Assembly (NCBI RefSeq): GCF_021502655.1
Contig: NZ_JAKFFT010000004.1
Span: 186,001 to 250,000, forward strand
DNA length: 64,000 bases
Origin: Dyadobacter sp. CY347
GTDB taxonomy: Bacteria > Bacteroidota > Bacteroidia > Cytophagales > Spirosomataceae
Direction of reading: 5' to 3'
The stretch's first letter is position 1, and each line of letters starts with the position of its first letter. The notes below the pieces were generated by a model that saw only the letters and a list, made by a program, of their open reading frames with translations, searched no databases and was not told the origin of the DNA. Shown one piece after another: positions 20,245-27,860 of this stretch. The translations under genes and the position numbers were made by a program.

Positions 20245-20344
20245 GGTAGGCCGCACCGTTTAATAACATTGAATTAATTTCCAGGTAGAAAATTTTCGTG
20301 CAAACGTCTTTATCTTGCAAGGTAATCCTTCATATAAGTGCGTT

Positions 20345-21847
20345 ATGCTCAGGTTTAAACTCGTTTTTTACACCGCTACCTGCCTTTTGATATTTCAATG
20401 TCTGCTTGTTAATGCGCAAGACAGGAATGCTTTGCCCTTAGGTTTGAAAGCAGGACTTGAAGCTGGTGCATACATTTCGTCTCCTGAAACCACACCTTTT
20501 TGGCTGCGTACCAACCAATTCGGCATTGTGCCGAAGACCGGACCCGCAGGACAAATGCAAGCCACGCTTAGAAAAGATTACGTGTTCTTTGACAGCCTCT
20601 CCAATCGTCCGCAGAAAACTGACTGGGGATTTGCAGTGAATCCGGTCCTTACGTATAATGATCAGAATCAGTTTCAGGTGCTGTTGCCGGAAGCGCATTT
20701 GAAGGCAAGGTTCAAAATGCTCGAAATTTATGCGGGAAGAAGGCGCGAGGTGATGGGCTTGGGTGATACAACATTGTCTTCCGGGTTTTATGCAGGCTCG
20801 GGCAATGCGCTGCCGATCCCAAAGGTGCAGATTGGAACTGTAACCTTTGTCCCTTTAAAATTTACACACAATTTTCTCGCCGTACACGCAGGTTTCGCAC
20901 ATGGCTGGTTCGATACGGATTATATAAAAGGCGTCCGGCTCCATCAGAAATTTTTGTATTTCCGATTGGGTAAGGTCAAGTCAAAAAATAAATTTTATTT
21001 GGGCCTGAATCATAATGTGCTTTGGGCAGGACATTCAGAAGAGCTCAAAAACCATCCTGAATTGGCATTAAATGGCGAATTGCCATCATCCTGGAAATTC
21101 TACCCCAACGTTGTACTGGCTTACACTTCTAAAAATTGGTTCACTAAAAATGGCTATGGTTCTTTTGACAGTTATCGTTTAGGCAATCACTTGGGAAGCT
21201 ACGATTTCGGATTTGAAACAAAAGTGGGTGATAAGCAGCTGTTTATTTATCATCAGCATCCGTTCGAAGACGTTTCCAGTATGCTTTTCAAGAATGTGCC
21301 GGATGGATTGTTTGGTATTAATCTTAAAATGAATCCATTACAAAATCGCGCTGGCTTTGGCCTGACCCGGTTAACACTGGAATTCCTGTCTACAAAAGAC
21401 CAGTCGGGATCAACATTCTACATTCCCGGAAGCACGTATCAGGGTGCTGATAACTATTTCAATCATTCTCAATATTCGAAAGGCTGGTCATATTTCGACC
21501 GAACAGTGGGTACGCCGTTTATTGTCCCAGGGAAGGATATGGACCAGTCAAAGCCGACCAGCAAACGTTATTTCCCTGGTAACCGCGTCAATGTCTGGTA
21601 CGCAGGGTTACAGGGGGGCTGGCGAAATGTTCTTGCGCTGACATTGAAGGTCTCATACAGCCAGAACTTCGGGATGCCGGGAGAGAATTTTAATCCCGTT
21701 CGTGGTCAGTTATCCACTTATTTAGCTGGCGAATATGTATTTCCGCATTTGAAAAAAACCAGTTTGATAGCAAAATTCGGACTGGACAACGGTGATCTTT
21801 TCGTGAATTCTGCCGGTGGCTATTTCGGCATTAAGAGAACTTGGTAA
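20345..21847 (+). CDS. capsule-assembly Wzi-like outer-membrane protein
   Basis: The 500-residue product has a signal peptide (MLRFKLVFYTATCLLIFQCLLVNA) and begins the mature part with the hallmark ETTPFWLRTNQFGIVP of Wzi-type (Caps_assemb_Wzi) proteins. The rest is a series of alternating strands ending in GGYFGIKRTW, consistent with an outer-membrane beta-barrel. In Proteobacteria Wzi anchors capsule or exopolysaccharide at the surface; in Bacteroidota the role is inferred from homology. ATG 20345 was chosen over an upstream TTG because of the signal peptide. It is monocistronic, between permease units, and closed by a strong terminator. Confidence 0.85.
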   Translation: MLRFKLVFYTATCLLIFQCLLVNAQDRNALPLGLKAGLEAGAYISSPETTPFWLRTNQFGIVPKTGPAGQMQATLRKDYVFFDSLSNRPQKTDWGFAVNPVLTYNDQNQFQVLLPEAHLKARFKMLEIYAGRRREVMGLGDTTLSSGFYAGSGNALPIPKVQIGTVTFVPLKFTHNFLAVHAGFAHGWFDTDYIKGVRLHQKFLYFRLGKVKSKNKFYLGLNHNVLWAGHSEELKNHPELALNGELPSSWKFYPNVVLAYTSKNWFTKNGYGSFDSYRLGNHLGSYDFGFETKVGDKQLFIYHQHPFEDVSSMLFKNVPDGLFGINLKMNPLQNRAGFGLTRLTLEFLSTKDQSGSTFYIPGSTYQGADNYFNHSQYSKGWSYFDRTVGTPFIVPGKDMDQSKPTSKRYFPGNRVNVWYAGLQGGWRNVLALTLKVSYSQNFGMPGENFNPVRGQLSTYLAGEYVFPHLKKTSLIAKFGLDNGDLFVNSAGGYFGIKRTW

Positions 21848-21862
21848 GGCTTTATTTTAGGC

Positions 21863-21898
21863 TGTTCAAAGGCGAACAAAATTGTCCGATTTCGAACA
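21863..21898. promoter_or_regulatory. tandem candidate operators, 20 bp apart
   Basis: TGTTCAAAGGCGAACA (21863-21878) and TGTCCGATTTCGAACA (21883-21898) share the palindrome core seen at 7.32, 15.28 and 61.66 kb and are centred exactly 20 bp apart, the same spacing as the pair at 61650-61685. The second copy overlaps the terminator hairpin of the preceding gene. The distance from the second copy to the promoter-like element at 21953 is about 62 bp. Confidence 0.6.
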
Positions 21899-21914
21899 AT
21901 TTTGTTCGTTTTTT
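21873..21914 (+). terminator. rho-independent terminator after the Wzi-like gene
   Basis: CGAACAAAATTG (21873-21884) pairs with CAATTTTGTTCG (21897-21908) and is followed by six T. Inner bases extend the stem. It overlaps an operator-like palindrome. Confidence 0.8.
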
Positions 21915-21952
21915 GCTATATAAGAATCTGATAATCAATATCTTGATTTCCG

Positions 21953-21968
21953 TGGCATAAGTTTGTTG
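21953..21968 (+). promoter_or_regulatory. promoter-like element of the permease gene at 22.0 kb
   Basis: TGGCATAAGTTTGTTG is nearly identical to 7380-7395 and holds the -7 box TAAGTTTG (21958-21965). It lies 45 bp before the ATG. Confidence 0.5.
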
Positions 21969-21997
21969 GTGACAGAGATCTTATCCCTATCTCTGCT

Positions 21998-24397
21998 ATG
22001 CTCAAAAACTACCTGAAAATTGCTTTTCGCAATATCTGGAAAAACAAGGTGTTTTCCGGAATCAACATTGTCGGCCTCGCGATCGGGATGGCTGCCTGTA
22101 TCCTCATTATGGTTTTTGTTTTTTACGAAATTAGTTTTGACAAAATCCATTCTAAAAACATTTACCGGCTTGACGAAGTCCAGAAGTTCAAAGGCATGGT
22201 GGCCCCTCAAAAAGTGGCCCTTTCCATGTTTCCGATGGGGCCGACGCTTAAAAATGAATTTCCGGAAATAAAGGACTTTGTCCGCATCAGGAAGTTTGAC
22301 AATGTCCCGTTGCTTTATGAGGAAAAAAAATCTGAGCTTGCGAAGGCGCTTTGGGTAGATCCGAATTTCCTGGAAATGTTTGATTTTAAACTACTTGAAG
22401 GGCAAAAGCAAAGCGTGCTGAAAGAGCCTAATACAGTGGTGCTTTCGGAAAAAAGTGCTGCCAGCCTATTCGGAGCACAAAACCCGATCGGGAAATCGGT
22501 CATTCATTATGGCGATGATACATTAACATTCAAAGTAACCGGGATCCTCAAAAATGTTCTGGCCACTTCCCATTTGCAATTTGATGCATTGTTTTCATTT
22601 AGCACCGTCACGCGACCGGATTACATGGATAATTGGGGCGGCAACTGGCTGGTAACCTACCTGGAAGTCGCTCCTGGTGCCAATATAGCCGCATTGGAAA
22701 AGAAATTCCCTGCCTACCTGGGCAGGCATATGAGCAAAGAAGGCGCCAGCTATTACGAACTCTTCTTGCAGCCACTCGCCGATGTCCATGCCAAATCCAC
22801 AGAAATCACGCACGACTATATCAACTATCAAAAGTTCGACCGGAGTTATACTTACATCTTTTCTGTGATCGGCATTATTGTGCTGGTTATCGCTTGCGTC
22901 AACTTTATGAACTTGTCCACAGCGCGTTCCACAGGCCGGGCGAAGGAGGTTGGGATCAGGAAGTCTATTGGGGCACAGCGTTTTCAGCTTGCGGGACAGT
23001 TTATCGGAGAATCCGTTCTGCTATCATTTGTAGCGCTGGTGCTGGCAATCGTGATGGTGAAGCTTTTAATTCCGGTTGTGAGCAATTTCAGTCAGCGTGA
23101 TCTTGACTTTGCATTTTTTACCAATCCTTCACTGCTGGGCAGCATTTTGCTCGGAACGGTCCTGATCGGCGTATTTTCCGGATTGTATCCCGCAGTATTC
23201 TTATCCGCGTTCCAGCCTATCGCGGTTTTGAAAGGCACATTGAAAACCGGAAAGGCAAATTTCAGAAATCTGCTTGTCATTGCACAGTTTTCGAGCGCCG
23301 TCTTCCTCATCATTGCGACCGGTTTTGCAGTTAAGCAGCTGCGTTATATGGAGCAAAAGGATCCGGGTTTTGAGCGGGAGCAGGTTGTGATCATCCCGTT
23401 GGATTCCAAGTCAGGGCCTAAATATCAGTCGCTTAAACAAGAGTTGTTGTCCAGCTCATTTGTGTCCGGCGTAACTGGTTCGCAGCAGCGCCTGGGCAAT
23501 AACTTACACCAGACCGGCGTGACATTTCATGGCGACGGGCCTCAGAAACAGATTGCGTCGTCGCAAGTGGTTGTCGATCCCGATTATTTGTCGTTATATA
23601 AAATCAAGATCATCGCCGGAAGGAATTTCCGGGATGATGAAGCGGATAATGCTAAGGCTTACATTGTTAATGAGTCCCTGGCGAAAGAGCTTTTGAAAGA
23701 TCAGCCCAAATTAACGCTCCAAACATTGGTAGGGAAGCATTTTGGCTTCTCCGGGATGGATTCGGCGGGCGTAATTGTGGGTGTAGCAAAGGATTTTAAC
23801 TTCAATTCGCTGCACCATAAAATTGAAACGCTTTGCCTTTTTAACCAAAAGGACTGGGGTTACGAGGAAATGTCGGTGCGTATAAAAGGCAATGATGCCA
23901 AGCGGGCGATCGCAGGCATTCAGGCTGTCTGGAATAACATTGTACCGCAGCAGGAATTTAAGTATTCATTCCTGGACGATCATTTTGCTACGCTTTATAA
24001 GGCCGACAGTCAGGTTAGTGAAATCGTTGGCATACTGGCCGCGCTGGCTATTTTCGTTTCTTGCCTGGGTTTGTTCGGACTCGCTTCTTATTCCGCGGAG
24101 CGCCGTTTCAAGGAGATCGGCGTGCGAAAAGTGATGGGCGCTTCGGTTGCAGGCATTGTCGCATTGCTATCAAAGGATTTTTTGAAACTTGTCATCGCCT
24201 CCATCCTCATCGCTTCTCCCATTGCCTGGTGGGCCGTAAGCACCTGGCTTAAAGATTTTGCCTATCGCATCGACATTGAATGGTGGATTTTCCTGCTGGC
24301 TGGCGCACTGTCGGTTGTGGTGGCATTGCTTACCATTAGTTTTCAGAGCATTAAGGCTGCATTAACAAATCCCGTCAAGTCGTTACGAAGCGAGTAA
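21998..24397 (+). CDS. FtsX/MacB-like ABC transporter permease (799 aa)
   Basis: The last permease of the array and the only one transcribed alone. The N-terminus is MLKNYLKIAFRNIWKNK; the first cytoplasmic motif is RAKEVGIRKSIGAQR near residue 314 and the second RFKEIGVRKVMGAS near 705; the C-terminus is NPVKSLRSE. Both periplasmic MacB-core-like domains are present, so the gene is intact. It is preceded by tandem operator candidates and a promoter-like element almost identical to that of the 7.4-kb unit, which argues for co-regulation of the array. Confidence 0.95.
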   Translation: MLKNYLKIAFRNIWKNKVFSGINIVGLAIGMAACILIMVFVFYEISFDKIHSKNIYRLDEVQKFKGMVAPQKVALSMFPMGPTLKNEFPEIKDFVRIRKFDNVPLLYEEKKSELAKALWVDPNFLEMFDFKLLEGQKQSVLKEPNTVVLSEKSAASLFGAQNPIGKSVIHYGDDTLTFKVTGILKNVLATSHLQFDALFSFSTVTRPDYMDNWGGNWLVTYLEVAPGANIAALEKKFPAYLGRHMSKEGASYYELFLQPLADVHAKSTEITHDYINYQKFDRSYTYIFSVIGIIVLVIACVNFMNLSTARSTGRAKEVGIRKSIGAQRFQLAGQFIGESVLLSFVALVLAIVMVKLLIPVVSNFSQRDLDFAFFTNPSLLGSILLGTVLIGVFSGLYPAVFLSAFQPIAVLKGTLKTGKANFRNLLVIAQFSSAVFLIIATGFAVKQLRYMEQKDPGFEREQVVIIPLDSKSGPKYQSLKQELLSSSFVSGVTGSQQRLGNNLHQTGVTFHGDGPQKQIASSQVVVDPDYLSLYKIKIIAGRNFRDDEADNAKAYIVNESLAKELLKDQPKLTLQTLVGKHFGFSGMDSAGVIVGVAKDFNFNSLHHKIETLCLFNQKDWGYEEMSVRIKGNDAKRAIAGIQAVWNNIVPQQEFKYSFLDDHFATLYKADSQVSEIVGILAALAIFVSCLGLFGLASYSAERRFKEIGVRKVMGASVAGIVALLSKDFLKLVIASILIASPIAWWAVSTWLKDFAYRIDIEWWIFLLAGALSVVVALLTISFQSIKAALTNPVKSLRSE

Positions 24398-24454
24398 AAA
24401 TCTGTATTTCATTACTAAAACGTCCGCTATGTCGCATTTCTAATCTTTAAAACC

Positions 24455-24742
24455 ATGAGCCATATCGCCATCCCAATCCCGCCGCTTCAAGGAAAGCAGG
24501 AGATTAAAGTTGAAGTAACAATCAATGGTATCAAACAAAATTTGTTTTACCGTGTTGAGCTTTTTTATTGGGAAGACTGCTCAAATCCGGTCGCGCATCG
24601 TGCCGATTGCATCAGCGAAATGCTGTCGCATCACGACCCGGAATGGACGGTTTACTACATAGGCGCGCCAAATGACGATTTCGTACCCATCACATTTGTG
24701 AAAAAAGAAAGCCGAAATCTGCTTAGAGAGGCGATCGCTTAG
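24455..24742 (+). CDS. small hypothetical cytoplasmic protein
   Basis: A 95-residue acidic-to-neutral protein without signal peptide or membrane segment. Two Cys and three His lie in its middle (DCSNPVAHRADCISEMLSHHD), which could bind a metal but form no motif I recognise. The C-terminal half (EWTVYYIGAPNDDFVPITFV) is beta-like. No family is recognised. It is 57 bp after a permease and upstream of the zinc-type operators, but these lie beyond its stop codon and point to the next gene. Confidence 0.65.
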   Translation: MSHIAIPIPPLQGKQEIKVEVTINGIKQNLFYRVELFYWEDCSNPVAHRADCISEMLSHHDPEWTVYYIGAPNDDFVPITFVKKESRNLLREAIA

Positions 24743-24776
24743 CTTCGAGAATCAGCATCCCGGAAAAATCTTTATT

Positions 24777-24831
24777 TGCATCATTGTTGCATTATTGAAT
24801 CATATGATTTTATATTTGCATCAATGTTGCA
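24777..24831. promoter_or_regulatory. two Fur-family (probably Zur) operators around a promoter
   Basis: TGCATCATTGTTGCA (24777-24791) and TGCATCAATGTTGCA (24817-24831) are two 15-bp palindromes of the 7-1-7 type (consensus TGCAWCAWTGWTGCA), the geometry of Fur/Zur boxes. The -7 box TATATTTG (24811-24818) abuts the second, and a TTG 21 bp upstream lies in the first, so bound repressor would cover the promoter. The following gene encodes a likely zinc protein, which favours Zur. Confidence 0.7.
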
Positions 24832-24846
24832 TTTAAAGATTTTTTT

Positions 24847-26055
24847 ATGAAAAAGCATTTATCCAAAACACTTTTGACACTCGGACTGGTTTTCGCGCTC
24901 GCTTCCTGCGATAAGGATGACGACAACCCTGTTAACCCGGTAGCACAAAGCGAATTCAAATTCATCCGGATCCTGGTCAATGATGAGCTGAGCAGGGAAA
25001 TCTCGCTGGTTGATCCTGTTAAGCTGACAGTTGAAAAATTCGAAGCGCAGTTTCCGAAATCAGCATTATATGGAACGCAGGCGGGACGTTTCGGTGCATT
25101 GGTTAATGGTGCGAATAATTTTGTCCAACTTTTTGATACAGGTTTTGAAGGCCACGGCGACCATGTTGACGTGAAAGGGACTCCAAAATTCGGCGCATTA
25201 ACAGGAACCGGAAACAAGCCAACGCATTTTAAGAGCAAAGGCGATGAAATTATCACTTTCAATGATGGGGACGGAACGCTGGCCATCGCCAAGGAAGCGG
25301 AATTCCACACAGCAGGAGCAAAAATGACGATTATTAATGCAGGAAAGGTTGCCCATCACGGCGCAATGACCAAGTTTGATAACGGCACTTACGCTATTAC
25401 AGAAAAAGACGGGTCGGTAGCAGGCTCTTTGCCCGAGCGCGTGAAAATTATCGACGCCTCCGGCAAAACGCTTTTTGCTTCTTCGCTTCAAACAAAGGGC
25501 ATTCACGGCAATGCTACAAACGGTTCGGTTTCCCTGTTCGGTTCTTCCAGCGGGATCTTGGTTGTGGAACCGAGCGGAAAACAAAGGCTTATCGCACATC
25601 CTGCTGACTTCGGCGATGCGTGGTTTGGTTCAATACTGGAAGCGAAAGGAGCTGGTAAATTCATTGGCTACACCGCTGCAAAAGGCGCTTACCTGATTGA
25701 TATAACCGCAAATACAGTGACACCGGTTTTTGCCAATGCTGACATTATGCAGGTCAAAGTAGATTATGCGGGCAACAACCTGGTTGTTCTGATGCATAGC
25801 GGTGAAGTGCGGATCTTTGATTTGAAAACTAATGAAGCCAAGAAAACCGGATCGGTCATTCCTGCAACCGCCAAAGATGAAACACAAAAACCGCAGTTGG
25901 AAGCAACCACACGGTTTATCTACATTACCCAACCTAAAAGCGGAGAATTGCTGCGGATCAGCACCGACGATTTTTCAAAAGTTGAAAAAATCAAAGTTTC
26001 AGCTACACCATATCGTTTGAGTGTGCTGGGCATTGAGTCAGACGAAAGTCATTAG
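24847..26055 (+). CDS. AztD-like zinc-binding lipoprotein (beta-propeller)
   Basis: The 402-residue product has a lipoprotein signal with lipobox LASC (Cys21), followed by an acidic KDDD stretch as in Bacteroidota surface-lipoprotein export signals. The mature part has repeated beta-propeller-like blades. It carries His/Asp clusters GHGDHVDV near residue 103 and VAHHGAM near 168, as in the periplasmic zinc chaperone AztD that hands zinc to an ABC-type binding protein. Two Zur-like palindromes overlap its promoter, an independent hint of zinc control. No zinc ABC transporter is next to it. The AztD assignment is by motif memory, not by alignment; a generic beta-propeller lipoprotein is the alternative. 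Confidence 0.65.
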   Translation: MKKHLSKTLLTLGLVFALASCDKDDDNPVNPVAQSEFKFIRILVNDELSREISLVDPVKLTVEKFEAQFPKSALYGTQAGRFGALVNGANNFVQLFDTGFEGHGDHVDVKGTPKFGALTGTGNKPTHFKSKGDEIITFNDGDGTLAIAKEAEFHTAGAKMTIINAGKVAHHGAMTKFDNGTYAITEKDGSVAGSLPERVKIIDASGKTLFASSLQTKGIHGNATNGSVSLFGSSSGILVVEPSGKQRLIAHPADFGDAWFGSILEAKGAGKFIGYTAAKGAYLIDITANTVTPVFANADIMQVKVDYAGNNLVVLMHSGEVRIFDLKTNEAKKTGSVIPATAKDETQKPQLEATTRFIYITQPKSGELLRISTDDFSKVEKIKVSATPYRLSVLGIESDESH

Positions 26056-26062
26056 CCATGAC

Positions 26063-26097
26063 AAAACCTTTCGGACCTGAATGGTCCGGAAGGTTTT
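26063..26097. terminator. bidirectional terminator
   Basis: AAAACCTTTCGGACC (26063-26077) pairs with GGTCCGGAAGGTTTT (26083-26097), with a TGAAT loop. It has A- and T-rich flanks and lies between two convergent genes, so it can serve both. Confidence 0.8.
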
Positions 26098-27022
26098 AAA
26101 ACCAGAATTTGTCGGATTCAGGCAGTGGTTTCCAGTCACTTTTAGGTTCGAAATGGTTCCAGATGATGGCCGAGAGCGTGCGGAGGAGCACAAAGCCTTC
26201 ATTGCTTTTTTGCCACGATTCGTCCTTCTGATTTTTTGTCGCCACGCAAACCACATAATCTCCGTGCGGCGCGTGGACAACCATCACTTCCGACCGTGCC
26301 TGATTCACAGCGCCCGTTTTAGCAGCCACTTTAACATGCGGCGGGACCTGGGAAATTGATTCTCCGTCCCAAAACTGCATGCCCAGATAGCGATACATGC
26401 GCTCGCTCGCGGCAGGAGAAATTGCCTTACCATTACGGATCATTGCCACCAGCTCAGCCATTTCCCGCGGCGTGGTCTGTCCCCAGCCATATTTAGCCTG
26501 ATATTCCTTCCTTCCAGGCGTGCGGGAATTCACGCGAATGTTGGCAAATCCATTCAAATCCAGCCATTGGTTGATCGCCGCACCGCCGCCCGCCATCGCT
26601 TGCAGCCATAAACTGCCTGTGTTATCACTCTGCGAGATCATCAAATGTATGATTTTCGGCAAAGCGATTTTCGTACTGTCCCTGAATGATCCAACGATTC
26701 CATTGTCGTATTTCAGAGAATCGCGATAAACCAGTTCCTGCGTAAATGCGATTTCGCCCCGGTTGATTTTATCAAAAATCCCGCACAGGATCGGCACCTT
26801 CACCATGCTTGCGGTAGGAAATATCGAATCTGCATTCACCTCGGCTATGTGGTTTGTTTTCAGGTTTCTGACATAAATGCCGGCTTGTCCGTTGAAGCCC
26901 ACCATTGCAGCTTCCAGCTTTTTTACAAGTTTATGATCCACAGCAGTTTTGCCAACCGCCGCGGGCTGTGCGTGAACGAATGTCGTGGCAATGATCAGGA
27001 GTGAAAGCAGATAATTTTTCAT
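26096..27022 (-). CDS. class A beta-lactamase-like serine hydrolase
   Basis: The 308-residue product has a signal peptide (cleavage near HAQ, residue 19) and the ordered motifs of class A serine beta-lactamases: SMVK (Ser72, Lys75), SDN (132-134) and KTG (235-237). Their spacings of 60 and 103 residues match the class A scaffold. The omega-loop ExxLN motif is not evident; Glu173 in RKEYQ is the best candidate for the deacylating base. It may therefore be a true beta-lactamase or a D,D-peptidase-like hydrolase. Its start overlaps the stop of the upstream CBM9-like gene by four bases (ATGA), indicating translational coupling. Confidence 0.88.
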   Translation of the reverse strand: MKNYLLSLLIIATTFVHAQPAAVGKTAVDHKLVKKLEAAMVGFNGQAGIYVRNLKTNHIAEVNADSIFPTASMVKVPILCGIFDKINRGEIAFTQELVYRDSLKYDNGIVGSFRDSTKIALPKIIHLMISQSDNTGSLWLQAMAGGGAAINQWLDLNGFANIRVNSRTPGRKEYQAKYGWGQTTPREMAELVAMIRNGKAISPAASERMYRYLGMQFWDGESISQVPPHVKVAAKTGAVNQARSEVMVVHAPHGDYVVCVATKNQKDESWQKSNEGFVLLRTLSAIIWNHFEPKSDWKPLPESDKFWF

Positions 27023-27855
27023 TTTTTATTCTTCTTTTCTTTTGAGTCAACAAATTGAAGGTAACCCCAGTATTCAGGGAAATGCATGTTAATGATTCCC
27101 TGTGGCGACCATACCCAGTTGTATTCGGGTAAAACTTTGCCGGTTTCAGGATTTCTCTTTCTCGCATATTTGCCGTCGTCCGAGATTTCATGCTGCCAGT
27201 TCACGCGGGAGAAATTGATCCGCCACTCAGAACCGCTTTCGGGCATGATGGCAGGCACGTTCTCATGGGAAAGCGATGCAAACGGAATCGCTATTTCAAG
27301 GATCCAGCGCTTATCCTTGTCTCTGGCATCATTCAGAGTCCCGTCAATGTTCACTGCCGATTTCAGGTCCTTAATGTCCCATTTAAGTTGCGCGCGACCG
27401 CCATTTTTGTAAGTTCTCGGCAGGAACAGATCGAATGTATTGTTGATGGCATTTATTTCAAGTTCATAGTAATTCTCACCGTCGCCATCGGGATCGATGA
27501 ACACTTCAAAGTCATTTTCGAGGTAAACGATCTGATCTTTCTTTTGCTGATATGCCCAAATGTGCTCTTCCTCGATGATCGCGGCGATGTATAAATTTTT
27601 GTCATCCCAAAGCATTTTTGCCTGCGTATGCTGGTAGGGAAGCGGTTTTACGTCTCCCTCAATGTCAACGAACCGGGAAGTCCACAGCGCTTTTGCCCAA
27701 ACACGTTCGTCGAGCTTGCCATCGATTTCTATCGGGCTGTGTGTCTTTTGACAAATGTATTTTTTCGGGTTTTGGGTTTGGGCAAATCCTTTGTTGGGAG
27801 TGATTAAGTGGGTGAGAAGAATTAAGGTTGTTAGGTTTAGGTAATTTGATTTCAC
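27019..27855 (-). CDS. secreted carbohydrate-binding family 9-like protein
   Basis: The 278-residue product starts with a signal peptide (cleavage after GFAQ, near residue 26) and then a single CBM9-like beta-sandwich: IEIDGKLDERVWAKA at the N-terminus, KMLWDDKNLYIAAIIEEEHI in the middle, the acidic ENDFEVFIDPDGDGENYYELEIN segment typical of this family, and a Trp-rich end. Free-standing CBM9-like proteins are common in Bacteroidota and may bind glycans or act as esterase-like accessory proteins. It is the first gene of a two-gene unit with the beta-lactamase-like gene and begins a few bases after the DUF885 gene ends. Confidence 0.85.
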   Translation of the reverse strand: MKSNYLNLTTLILLTHLITPNKGFAQTQNPKKYICQKTHSPIEIDGKLDERVWAKALWTSRFVDIEGDVKPLPYQHTQAKMLWDDKNLYIAAIIEEEHIWAYQQKKDQIVYLENDFEVFIDPDGDGENYYELEINAINNTFDLFLPRTYKNGGRAQLKWDIKDLKSAVNIDGTLNDARDKDKRWILEIAIPFASLSHENVPAIMPESGSEWRINFSRVNWQHEISDDGKYARKRNPETGKVLPEYNWVWSPQGIINMHFPEYWGYLQFVDSKEKKNKK

Positions 27856-27860
27856 TTGGA

